A program made the translations under genes and the position numbers. A DNA stretch of 64,000 nucleotides, from assembly GCA_025057755.1 (NCBI GenBank), contig JANWVC010000005.1, positions 258,071 through 322,070 on the forward strand, written 5' to 3'. The notes beneath the pieces were generated by a model that saw only the letters and a list, made by a program, of their open reading frames with translations, searched no databases and had not been told where the DNA came from. Positions 17,509 through 26,124 of this stretch are shown here, piece after piece. Each line of letters begins with the position of its first letter. Position 1 is the stretch's first letter. The DNA is from Limisphaera sp. (lineage in GTDB: Bacteria; Verrucomicrobiota; Verrucomicrobiia; Limisphaerales; Limisphaeraceae).

Positions 17509-20175
17509 ATGCTGTCGACCCTGGCCCGGGCCGTGGCAAGGTATCCGGCTTGGTTTCTTGCAGCCCACTTGGTGGTGGCCGTCGTTTCATTACTCTATAC
17601 CCTGCGCCACCTTGAATTCGACACTCGGCGTGGCAACCTCGTGGGTGATAAGCTCCGCTACCACCGCAATTTCTTGCAGTTTCGGGCCGAGTTTCCCAAG
17701 CCCGACGATCTGGTGGTGGTGATCGAAAGTGAGGATCCGGAAGCCAATCGCCAGTTTGCGGAACGACTGGCGGCTCGATTGGAAGCAGAGCCCGCGTTCT
17801 TCCAACGAGTTTTCTACAAGGGCGACCTGAAGCTGCTTGGCAGCAAAGCGTTGCATTTCCTCAGCGAGGATCAGTTGCAACAACTGCATGCGCAGTTGGA
17901 ACGATACCGGCCCTTTTTGGAGACGGTCTGCCGGACGACAAATCTTTTGTCGTTGTTTGATCAGGTGAACACCTGGTTCCGTACTGCTCGTGATGCCCCA
18001 CAAGAGCGTCGTGAGGCTCTCGCAGGAGCTGTGCCAGCGCTGGAGCGCATTCTGGCCCAGGCCGCGGATTGCTTGCACCGACGAGGTCTTCCGCCCTCGC
18101 CCGGGGTCACGGCCCTATTCAACGGAGGGGAGGAAGCTCTTCATGCCCAGTACCTGGCCTATAACCAAGGGCGGATCTTCCTTGTAACCACCTACCCTCC
18201 TTCGGTTGAGATGGAGGGCGCCGCCATCACTCGCCTCCGTCTCTTGGTAGACCAGACGCGGCTCGAAGTGCCCGGGGTAAACGTGGGCATCACCGGCGAA
18301 CCAGTGCTGGAATGGGATGAAATGCGGCAGTCTCAGCGGGACACGACTCGAGCCAGTCTGGTGGCGTTTTTCCTTTGTGCCGTCTTGTTCATGGTCGGCT
18401 ACCGCGAGACCGGTCGGCCCTTGAAAGCCATGGCTGGCTTAGTGGTGGGTGTGGCGCACACGTTGGGGTTCACAACGTTAACCGTGGGCCACTTAAACAT
18501 CTTGACCATTACCTTTGTGCCCATCTTGGTGGGTTTGGCCATCGACTTTGGCATCCATTTGGTCACTCGTTATGAAGAGGAGCTGCGATCCGGCCATGGT
18601 CGCGTCCCCTCTTTGGAACGCGCCATGGTGAACACCGGCCAGGGCATCCTTACTGGTGCGCTCACCACTGCAGGCGGCTTTTGGGCAATGAGTTTGACCC
18701 AGTTTAAAGGGATCCAAGAGATGGGTTGGATATGTGGCGGCGGCATGATCATCTGCTTGGTTACAACCTTGACGTTCCTCCCTGTGTTGCTGCTGAAGGG
18801 TCGGCAAAACTTGTGGGATGAAACTTCAGTGCGTCCACCAATTCGCGCCCGGCTCGAGCAACTCTGGCTGCGTCGATCGGGCCTGGTGTTAGGTCTGGCG
18901 GGGGTGTGCACCCTGGGTGCGTTGCTCCCAGCCAGCCGCGTGACCTTCGACTACAACCTACTGAATCTCCAAAGTCAAAGTCTGCCGGCAGTCGTGTTTA
19001 GCAAGAAGCTGGTTGAATCGGCTGGTCGATCGCTGCTGTATGGTGTTGTCATCGCCGACGGATTGGCCCAGGCCGAAGCTTTACAGGCGCAACTTGAACA
19101 ACTGCCGGCCGTGGCGGCTGTGGAGAGCCTGGTTCCGTTGTTAACCTCCCAGCCCGGGCGCAAGAGCGAGCTCATTGCCCAGATTCGCTCCCTTGTCGAA
19201 GGATTGACCCTGCCCGAGCCTGACCTTGCGCCTGTGGCACTGGCGGAATTGAGTCGGACGCTGTGGGGCTTAAGCGGCTACGTGGGTTTGGCGTTGGATG
19301 GATTGGGTAACAACGGCGGTTTGTTGCGCTCACAACTGGAAAATTTGCGAGAAACTGTGACGGCTTTGCGCCGGTCCATGCTGGACGACTCCCTGGGTTC
19401 AGAAGAAGAACGAGCTGGCAAACTCGGAGCTTACCAGCAGGCGTTTTTTACCGATTTGCGCGAGACGTTTCAGGCGTTGCAAGAACAAGACCCAACGGTG
19501 CCTGTGCGATTGGAAGATATTCCGCCAGCGTTGCGGGAACGGTTTGTGGGAAGGCACGGCAAGTTGCTCCTTCAGGTCTTTCCACGTAAGGATGTTTGGC
19601 AACGGCAGCCACAGGAAGAATTCGTTCAACAACTGCGCTCGGTCGATCCCGACGCCACGGGCACACCGGTGCAATTGTATGAGTACACTACGCTGCTAAA
19701 AAGGAGTTATGAGGAAGCTGCCTGGTACGCATTGGGAGCGATTATCCTGCTGGTAGGTTGGCATTTTCGGAGTCTATCGGCCGTGGTGCTCGCACTCCTG
19801 CCGGTGGGCTTGGGAATGATTTGGTTGATGGGTTGGATGGAGTGGTGGGGCGTAGCCTTTAACCCAGCTAACATCATGACTTTGCCGCTTGTCATCGGCA
19901 TTGGTGTCACCAATGGCATTCACATCCTCAATCGCTACGCCGAGGAGCGTCAACCAGGTGTGCTCGCACGCAGCACCGGCAAAGCGGTATTGGTGTCGGG
20001 CCTGACTACCGTGGCGGGGTTTGGCAGCCTGTTGCTCGCGGATCATCAAGGGATCGCCAGCTTGGGCTTTGTCATGAGCGTAGGCGTGCTCGCCTGCATG
20101 ATCACGGCATTAATGGTGTTGCCGGCCTTGCTGCTCGTGACAAGCCGGCATGGCACAGCGATCGCGCAAGGATAG
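17509..20175 (+). CDS. MMPL/RND-family exporter (HpnN-like)
   Basis: Large inner-membrane transporter of about 888 residues with the two-fold RND/MMPL layout. TM1 (WFLAAHLVVAVVSLLYTL) leads to periplasmic domain 1, then a bundle of five or six spans including LNILTITFVPILVGLAIDFGIHLVTRYEEE. TM7 (LVLGLAGVCTLGALL), periplasmic domain 2 and a second bundle follow, with NPANIMTLPLVIGIGVTNGIHILNRYAEER. The paired G(L/I)..(D/N)...H.. motifs in TM4 and TM10 are the proton-relay positions. The order resembles HpnN, which moves hopanoids to the outer membrane, but no hopanoid genes are nearby. The ATG at 17509 was chosen over GTG 17443 and ATG 17473 because it puts TM1 close to the N-terminus. Confidence 0.85.
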   Translation: MLSTLARAVARYPAWFLAAHLVVAVVSLLYTLRHLEFDTRRGNLVGDKLRYHRNFLQFRAEFPKPDDLVVVIESEDPEANRQFAERLAARLEAEPAFFQRVFYKGDLKLLGSKALHFLSEDQLQQLHAQLERYRPFLETVCRTTNLLSLFDQVNTWFRTARDAPQERREALAGAVPALERILAQAADCLHRRGLPPSPGVTALFNGGEEALHAQYLAYNQGRIFLVTTYPPSVEMEGAAITRLRLLVDQTRLEVPGVNVGITGEPVLEWDEMRQSQRDTTRASLVAFFLCAVLFMVGYRETGRPLKAMAGLVVGVAHTLGFTTLTVGHLNILTITFVPILVGLAIDFGIHLVTRYEEELRSGHGRVPSLERAMVNTGQGILTGALTTAGGFWAMSLTQFKGIQEMGWICGGGMIICLVTTLTFLPVLLLKGRQNLWDETSVRPPIRARLEQLWLRRSGLVLGLAGVCTLGALLPASRVTFDYNLLNLQSQSLPAVVFSKKLVESAGRSLLYGVVIADGLAQAEALQAQLEQLPAVAAVESLVPLLTSQPGRKSELIAQIRSLVEGLTLPEPDLAPVALAELSRTLWGLSGYVGLALDGLGNNGGLLRSQLENLRETVTALRRSMLDDSLGSEEERAGKLGAYQQAFFTDLRETFQALQEQDPTVPVRLEDIPPALRERFVGRHGKLLLQVFPRKDVWQRQPQEEFVQQLRSVDPDATGTPVQLYEYTTLLKRSYEEAAWYALGAIILLVGWHFRSLSAVVLALLPVGLGMIWLMGWMEWWGVAFNPANIMTLPLVIGIGVTNGIHILNRYAEERQPGVLARSTGKAVLVSGLTTVAGFGSLLLADHQGIASLGFVMSVGVLACMITALMVLPALLLVTSRHGTAIAQG

Positions 20176-20703
20176 AGCATAGGGCCACAACCGATGATTT
20201 GCTGCGGCAGTGTTTCCTACACTTTTCTGGCGAAAGCTCGTGAACCAGCAAGGCTTTCGTTCCCTTCTTTGCTGGGGCCACAGTCGCGTGGCACGTTCAC
20301 GACGAGGTGCCCCTTTTGTTACAAGAGCCGGAGGCGACCCCTGCAAAGCCAACTGCTAATGGCAGAGGGTATTGAGTCGTTGAATTCATGCATCCCTCAA
20401 TAGGGCTGCGGGCGGCTTAAATTCCCTTTGGATAGGCGCCCATGACACGTCCCCGCGAGTGGCCCGATAGTGTGAGCTTTCGGGGTGCTTGCCGTTTTCT
20501 TGATTAAGTTTTCATGTTGACTAGGGAAGTTTTCTCCACCGGATAAGGACTGCACTAGCACTCAGGCCGTTTCCAATCGGATGCGGGGCACACCACCGAC
20601 TGTTTAATATTGCGCGTGCTTTTGCGTGCCGGCGCACGTTCCATATGGCCTGAGAATTGCTCCCTCGCCAGGCAAAGAATTGGAGCAAGGGCGTCTCACG
20701 ACG
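20176..20703. other. Intergenic stretch upstream of lipoprotein-WYL pair
   Basis: About 530 bases with no convincing gene. It likely contains the promoter for the lipoprotein-WYL operon, but I could not assign boxes with confidence. The 15-base string at 20583-20597 is shared with 7921-7935. Confidence 0.35.
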
Positions 20704-21180
20704 ATGTGCTGCGCATTGAAACACTTATTCGTAGGCAGCCTCCCGGTCATAGTCGGAATGCTGACCGGATGTGTGGGGACTTACCCGACCTCGACAACCG
20801 CCCCACGGTTTCAGGAGTCCGCCCACGCTGATGTGGTGATCCAGTTTCTCAATTGGGATCATTTTCACATCGTGCGGCCAGACTATCGCGAGGAAGGCTT
20901 TCTGGTGCCCGTTTCCTTGGCGCAATTCAGCCAGCATCTGGATCGTTTGAAAGTTGGGCGCAACCTGGCGGTGGTAGTGATCGGTATCAATTATTCTTCA
21001 GACCAAAAGGTGCAATTGATCCGGAATTGGGAGCAGCAACTCTTTCGTGAGGGATTTCGTCGTGTCGTCTGTCTTCAAGGCGAGGGTGGCCAAAAAATTG
21101 ACGGGCTTGTCATCCTGTCGGACACGGGCTTGACGTCGGCGGAAATCCAGGCCCACATAAGGACCGGCACTTCTTTATGA
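20704..21180 (+). CDS. Small hypothetical lipoprotein
   Basis: A 158-residue protein with a type II signal peptide: MCCALKHLF, a hydrophobic core, then the lipobox MLTGC. It is therefore predicted to be acylated and membrane-anchored. The mature domain alternates beta and alpha segments (VVIQFLNWDHFHIVRPDYREEGFLV, NLAVVVIGINYSSDQKVQLIRNWEQQLFREGFRRVVCLQG), suggesting a compact alpha/beta fold. No known family is recognised. A longer in-frame start at 20626 was rejected because it would bury the signal peptide. It overlaps the WYL regulator by ATGA, so the two are co-translated. Confidence 0.7.
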   Translation: MCCALKHLFVGSLPVIVGMLTGCVGTYPTSTTAPRFQESAHADVVIQFLNWDHFHIVRPDYREEGFLVPVSLAQFSQHLDRLKVGRNLAVVVIGINYSSDQKVQLIRNWEQQLFREGFRRVVCLQGEGGQKIDGLVILSDTGLTSAEIQAHIRTGTSL

Positions 21181-22166
21181 AGTCCGGACGTCGCGGAGTT
21201 TCACGGCCTCCGTTGGAACGGATGCTGCGGATTCACGCCGAGATCCAGGCCGGCCGCTTTCCCAATGCCACTACACTGGCGCGGCAGCTGGAGGTCAGTC
21301 CCAAATCAATTCAGCGGGATCTGGAGTTCATGCGGGACCGGTTGCAACTGCCGTTGGCCTATGACGCGCGTCGGTATGGTTACTACTACACCGAACCGGT
21401 AGAAGCCTTCCCCACGGTGCAACTCACCGAGGGAGAATTGGTTGCACTGATCCTGGCGGAAAAGGCGCTTCAACAATATCGCGGCACGCCCTTCGAACGG
21501 CCCCTGCTCAGCGCCATACAGAAGATGGAACAAGGTCTTCCCGAAACGATTTCCATCAGCCTGTCTGATATAGAACAATCTTTCTCATTTCGCCAACGGG
21601 CTGAGCCGCGACTGGATTTGGCGATCTTTGACACGTTGAGTCGTGCGGTTACGCGGCGTCAGCAGGTGGAGATCCTGTATCGCAAGCCGGGGCACCCTGA
21701 ACCCGAACGACGCGTCATCGACCCCTACCATCTAGCCAACATCAATGGCGAATGGTACCTCTTTGCGCACGATCATTTGCGGCAGTCACTCCGCACGTTT
21801 GTGCCGGCGCGCATGCTAAAGGTGCATTTGACAGGTCGCACGTTTAAAAGGCCTTCAAGGTTTTCGCCGGATCAACTTTTGCGCGGAAGCTTCGGCGTAC
21901 GCACCGGCACTGGCCACTATCAGGTGGTTCTTGTGTTCCAACCGCCGGCAGCAGATTACATTCGCGAAAAGCGTTGGCATGAGACGCAAAAGCTACAGGA
22001 CCGGGCGGATGGCAGCGTTGAACTGCATCTTCAGTTGGCGGAATTGGAAGAAATTACGCGCTGGGTATTGAGTTGGGGCGGCCAAGCCCGGGTGCTGCGC
22101 CCGCGAGAGCTGGTGGAGCGGGTATCCGCAGCCGCACGTCGCTTGTTGGAAGGCCATGACGGCTGA
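21177..22166 (+). CDS. WYL-domain transcriptional regulator with N-terminal HTH
   Basis: A 329-residue regulator. Residues 12-60 form an HTH_11-type winged helix (RMLRIHAEIQAGRFPNATTLARQLEVSPKSIQRDLEFM). Residues 145-225 form the WYL domain (AVTRRQQVEILYRKPGH...VIDPYHLANINGEWYLFAHDH), followed by a WCX-like C-terminal extension. WYL proteins sense nucleic acid or small ligands and often control DNA repair, phage defence or metabolism. Here no defence genes are adjacent. The start ATG overlaps the stop of the lipoprotein gene, so its likely target or partner is that lipoprotein (inference). Confidence 0.9.
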   Translation: MKSGRRGVSRPPLERMLRIHAEIQAGRFPNATTLARQLEVSPKSIQRDLEFMRDRLQLPLAYDARRYGYYYTEPVEAFPTVQLTEGELVALILAEKALQQYRGTPFERPLLSAIQKMEQGLPETISISLSDIEQSFSFRQRAEPRLDLAIFDTLSRAVTRRQQVEILYRKPGHPEPERRVIDPYHLANINGEWYLFAHDHLRQSLRTFVPARMLKVHLTGRTFKRPSRFSPDQLLRGSFGVRTGTGHYQVVLVFQPPAADYIREKRWHETQKLQDRADGSVELHLQLAELEEITRWVLSWGGQARVLRPRELVERVSAAARRLLEGHDG

Positions 22167-22585
22167 ATCACCGCTGGACTCAGATTTACTTTTTCCAGCA
22201 ACGCGCAAGACAATTTCGAACGTCCCTCGCAGGCAACATTCAAGCCATGGTGACGTCCCGCGCCGGATCAGGAGCCAGAGGTACAACCATCAGGAGGCTG
22301 GGAAAACGGGTTTCACGCCTCTGACTCGCAGCACCGCAAGTGGCCTATGTTCCAGGGCAAGGACAGCCTGCCTTTCTTAAGATGGCCCCTCGGGGCTTCC
22401 CGAGTTTGCGAGCCGTTTGGGTCGTCATAACAAACTCGGTTTTGTCCTGGAGGGAAGGTGCGCAAAGGGCAGGTGCCGATCGAACTTGGGGCGATACGAC
22501 CAAGGGGCTTGTGGTAAATCGTGGTTAAGAGCTAGAGTTGCCATCCAGGTTGCCGGGGTTTGGCTCATTCCGTATCGTAGCTGCC
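22167..22585. other. Intergenic stretch before PagL-like gene
   Basis: About 420 bases with no recognised gene or RNA. If the PagL-like start is a downstream TTG (22655), the gap extends to there. Confidence 0.35.
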
Positions 22586-23236
22586 ATGCAGGACGGATGT
22601 CGTGAAGAAGGCCATTTCCGCGCAGCCTCCTCGGCAGCGGGCAACCATGCAACATTGCCTCCGCTGAAAGGCTCGCTTCAATGGCTGCGCTGTCGGATAT
22701 GGATCTCGCCGGTTCTGCTTTTTGCGGCCGCAGGTTCCTTGAACCCTTGGCTAGTGAAAGGGCAATCGGTTGATCCACGACCCCTGTTGGTAGGTTGGCA
22801 TGCCTCTCTTGCCATCAATCAACGTGGTCGAGACATGGGTGCGGGCGAAGCCTTCGCCTCATGGAAACTCCCCTGGCATCGGGACTGTGCATCTGGCTGG
22901 CGCATCGATTCGCACTTCAATTTACGTGGGGGATGGTTGGGGGGGCGAGGCGCCACAGCCGGCCTGCTACGAGCCGGACCGGCTCTATCTATTCGGCCTT
23001 CAGAGTCGCCTTTTTGGATCGAATTCGGTATTCACCCGACCTTCCTGACGCGGCACACCTTTGGAGAGCTGGATTTGGGAATCGCATTTCAATTCACCAG
23101 TTACGCGGGGATGAACTGGGACCTTACACCTCATTGGGGCCTGGGCTATCGATTCGAGCACATGTCTAACGCCAGCCTGAGTTCCAGCAACCCGGGATTG
23201 AACAGTCACACTTTCACGGTTTACTACCGGTTCTAG
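22586..23236 (+). CDS. PagL-like lipid A 3-O-deacylase (acyloxyacyl hydrolase)
   Basis: Predicted outer-membrane eight-stranded barrel that removes an acyl chain from lipid A. The key evidence is the C-terminal segment GYRFEHMSNASLSSSNPGLN. It has the HxSNA catalytic His-Ser pair and the NPGxN motif of the PagL/AcyloxyAcyl-hydrolase family. The chain then ends in YYRF, a C-terminal aromatic typical of outer-membrane barrels. Alternating polar and hydrophobic strands lead up to it. The start is unclear: ATG 22586 gives 216 residues with an odd N-terminus, whereas TTG 22655 would put a good signal peptide (LRCRIWISPVLLFAAAG) near the N-terminus. Confidence 0.75.
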   Translation: MQDGCREEGHFRAASSAAGNHATLPPLKGSLQWLRCRIWISPVLLFAAAGSLNPWLVKGQSVDPRPLLVGWHASLAINQRGRDMGAGEAFASWKLPWHRDCASGWRIDSHFNLRGGWLGGRGATAGLLRAGPALSIRPSESPFWIEFGIHPTFLTRHTFGELDLGIAFQFTSYAGMNWDLTPHWGLGYRFEHMSNASLSSSNPGLNSHTFTVYYRF

Positions 23237-23399
23237 GAATGGGCAACACCCTTTGGCGATCCAGCATCCTGCCTTGGTGGACCTCTGTGTCCTCTTACCC
23301 AGTTGTTGTCAGATCGTATCGAAAGTGCAGGAGCGGCCAGGGATGGGCCAAATTGACCAGGCCATGCTCGTCAGCCCAGCTGGTAATCCATTTTTATCC

Positions 23400-24920
23400 T
23401 TAGTTGCCACGAGCAGCGGTGGCCATGGGAAAATCATCGGTGCGAAACGGCGAGGCAGGCAATCCCTCCTTGTTCCACAAGTTCACTACGGGACAATCTG
23501 CCCATCCATAACGAACTGCCACCGGATGCGGCACCAAGGGGCTCCACACCTCCACGGTCTGGCCTACGATTTGGGCTTCGGCCCAAACCCATTTGCGATC
23601 CTCACCGCAGATGGCGAAACCTTTCAAGGGCCCGCCCCGGGCCTCTAACCCACGACCCACGTGGTCGAAGCTCACGAGAGCACGGCCTTTTTCAAATCGC
23701 ACGCTGCGGTAGATTGGCCCTGACCAGACAATGCGTTCTCCGTATGCGATGGCCCGGGCCGCCAACGCGAGTCGTTCACCGACGGGCCTTTTCCAGATCG
23801 GATGAATGTCGTTCGGATCGCCCACGTCTGTAGTGACGACCATACCGACCTTGGGCACCTGCCGCATAGTTAACAACTGGGCTTCACGTAGCTCGGCCCA
23901 GGCACTTTCGCCCGGTTCCGCTTTGACTGGCATGAATGGTGCCAACTGTACTACAAGGAAGGGAAAGTCGCCCTGCCGCCAATCACGACGCCAATTTCGG
24001 ATAAGGTCTTGAAGCAACGTCCGATACTGCTCCGCGCGGCCGACATTGGATTCGCCCTGGTACCACAAGACGCCCTTGATGCCATACGGAATCAGGGGGG
24101 CAATCATGCCGTGATACAGCTCGGAGGGCCGCCACGGAGGCCATGGCGCATTCCGCGTGAATTCGCGGCCTTCCCGCTGTGCTTCCTCTCGCGCTTTGCG
24201 CCATTCCTCCAAACTTTCCTGATATCGACGCCATTGTTCCGGGAATGGATCCAAGATCTCCCGAATGTATCGTGGACGCATTTCCAAGGTCTCACGGCTC
24301 ATCCACGCCTCCGCGGGGGAACCACCCCAATCAGAACGGATCAAGCCCACGGGCACGCCGCGCGCCTGATGCAGAGCGCGACCAAAATAATAGGCAACGG
24401 CCGAAAAAGTACGAGCCCGTTCCGGGGAGCAGACCGTCCATTGCGCGTTCAAGCGGGTCGTCGGGGCTTCCGCTTTCACATTGGGCACGTCCAAGAAGCG
24501 AATCATCGTGTTTGTGGCACTGGCAATGTCCGCCTCCGGCTCGTGGCTTCGTTCTAGGGGCCACTCCATGTTCGACTGGCCACTGCAAAGCCAGACCTCG
24601 CCTACCAGCACGTTCGTGAAAACTTCGTGGCGCGCCGGCGAAATCACCTCAAGGCTCCACGGCCCGCCCGCCCGGAGGGGACGCAGCCGCACCTCCCAAC
24701 GGCCGTTTCGGACCACTGTCGTCACCCGCTGCCGCCCTAATCGAACAGTGATCGGCTCGCCCTCCTCGCCCCAGCCCCAAACCGGCACGGGTTGTCCCTG
24801 CTGCAAAACCATGTGATGAGTGAAAATGGGCGCCGTGCGAAAATCTGCCCGGATTCCAATCGAGAAGCTCACCCAGCCGATCAGCGCCAACCAGCGCGCA
24901 AATACTTCCTTTCTTTTCAC
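23400..24920 (-). CDS. Sialate O-acetylesterase-like SGNH hydrolase
   Basis: Secreted carbohydrate esterase of 506 residues. A signal peptide (MKRKEVFARWLALIGWVSFSIGIRA) is followed by a small beta domain with the family opening PIFTHHMVLQQGQPVPVWGWG. The SGNH catalytic domain follows. Its nucleophile Ser116 lies in LCSGQSNMEWP, the block containing WYQGESN carries the Gly and Asn oxyanion residues, and the Asp-x-x-His pair is in DPNDIHP. The family removes O-acetyl groups from sialic acids or from plant polysaccharides. It is divergent from the ROK kinase and shares a region with two beta-helix proteins, consistent with a glycan-degradation locus. Confidence 0.92.
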   Translation of the reverse strand: MKRKEVFARWLALIGWVSFSIGIRADFRTAPIFTHHMVLQQGQPVPVWGWGEEGEPITVRLGRQRVTTVVRNGRWEVRLRPLRAGGPWSLEVISPARHEVFTNVLVGEVWLCSGQSNMEWPLERSHEPEADIASATNTMIRFLDVPNVKAEAPTTRLNAQWTVCSPERARTFSAVAYYFGRALHQARGVPVGLIRSDWGGSPAEAWMSRETLEMRPRYIREILDPFPEQWRRYQESLEEWRKAREEAQREGREFTRNAPWPPWRPSELYHGMIAPLIPYGIKGVLWYQGESNVGRAEQYRTLLQDLIRNWRRDWRQGDFPFLVVQLAPFMPVKAEPGESAWAELREAQLLTMRQVPKVGMVVTTDVGDPNDIHPIWKRPVGERLALAARAIAYGERIVWSGPIYRSVRFEKGRALVSFDHVGRGLEARGGPLKGFAICGEDRKWVWAEAQIVGQTVEVWSPLVPHPVAVRYGWADCPVVNLWNKEGLPASPFRTDDFPMATAARGN

Positions 24921-25129
24921 GACTGCCGAATCAAGAACCTCTTAGCCCTGTCGTCAACCCAAAAGCTGTTCAGCAGTTAGTCGTGGCATCGAATCCAAAT
25001 GACTCAGATGTGCATGGCGCCCTCGCGCGTAAGCCTCTGCGGCAAGCCAAACACCTGATTGGACTGCTTTGCTGCCAACGCCGCCATGTTGCGTTGCCAG
25101 TCGCGTACCTTATTCATAACTTAGATTGC

Positions 25130-26041
25130 ATGCCCTATGCAGGCATGGAAATCGGCGGCACAAAGCTACAGATCATAGTAGCTGAAACTCCATTTCAGGT
25201 GCTGGCCCGAAGGGAAGGACGCGTCGATCCGGCAGGGGGCGCCGAGGCTATTCGCCAATGGATTGTTCAGCAATGGGGCGAGCTCGGCAAAACTTACGAC
25301 ATCCGCGCGTTGGGCGTCGGATTCGGAGGCCCCGTCAATCGCAGGACCGGCACAATCGTACGTTCCCACCAAATCCACGGATGGTCTGGCTTTCCCTTGC
25401 GTGACTGGCTCCAGCAATTGACCCGTTTGCCTGTAGCGGTTGAAAACGATGCCAATGTTGCCGCGCTGGGCGAAGCGTGGCACGGCGCCGGCCGGGGGTG
25501 CGACCCGGTTTTCTATATCACCTTGGGAAGCGGAGTGGGCGGCGGTTTGATTTACGGAGGCCGGATCTATCACGGCCAACCTCCGGGTGAAGCAGAGGTT
25601 GGCCATATCCGGTTGGACCGCAGTGGAGCCACTATCGAGTCGCGGTGCTCCGGCTGGGCTATGAACCAACGCATCCGAGCTTCGGTCGAGAAAGCCCCTA
25701 AAGGTCCCTTGCAGGACCTGGTTCGCATGGATCCAGGTGATGAAGCACGGCATTTGGGACCTGCCCTGGCGCAGGGAGATTGCTTGGCGCAGCAGTTATT
25801 AGAGGAGCTTGCCGAAGACCTTGCTTTTGGGTTGTCCCACATGGTGCATCTCGTGCATCCGGAGGTGATCATTTTGGGCGGGGGCCTTTCCGGCCTTGGC
25901 GAGCCGTTACGGGCTGCGGTAGCGCATAAACTTCCGTCTTACTTGATGGAGGTTTTTCGCCCCGGACCCAACGTCGTGCTTACAGCTCTGGGCCGCGATG
26001 CTGTGCCGGTGGGGGCCATCGAACTGGCTCGGTGGGCCTAG
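25130..26041 (+). CDS. ROK family sugar kinase
   Basis: Cytoplasmic kinase (glucokinase, fructokinase or N-acetylhexosamine kinase type) of about 303 residues. The ATG at 25130 gives MPYAGMEIGGTK, the phosphate-1 motif with Glu in place of the more usual Asp. GVGFGGPVNRRTGTIVRS, VENDANVAALGEAWHGAG (catalytic Asp within ENDANVAALGE) and YITLGSGVGGGLIYGG follow. The EVGHIRLD metal/sugar motif comes next, and VHPEVIILGGGLS is the adenosine motif. The ROK zinc motif CxCGxxGCxE is not present; this stretch reads ESRCSGWAMNQRI. Longer in-frame codons upstream look like leader. Substrate cannot be deduced. Confidence 0.9.
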   Translation: MPYAGMEIGGTKLQIIVAETPFQVLARREGRVDPAGGAEAIRQWIVQQWGELGKTYDIRALGVGFGGPVNRRTGTIVRSHQIHGWSGFPLRDWLQQLTRLPVAVENDANVAALGEAWHGAGRGCDPVFYITLGSGVGGGLIYGGRIYHGQPPGEAEVGHIRLDRSGATIESRCSGWAMNQRIRASVEKAPKGPLQDLVRMDPGDEARHLGPALAQGDCLAQQLLEELAEDLAFGLSHMVHLVHPEVIILGGGLSGLGEPLRAAVAHKLPSYLMEVFRPGPNVVLTALGRDAVPVGAIELARWA

Positions 26042-26124
26042 GTCATCAAAGCACCAACGTGGGTGTTAGACCGCTTGTCCACTGCCTTCTGCTTCAACCG
26101 GCGGTGCTTTCGCGGTCGAAACGA

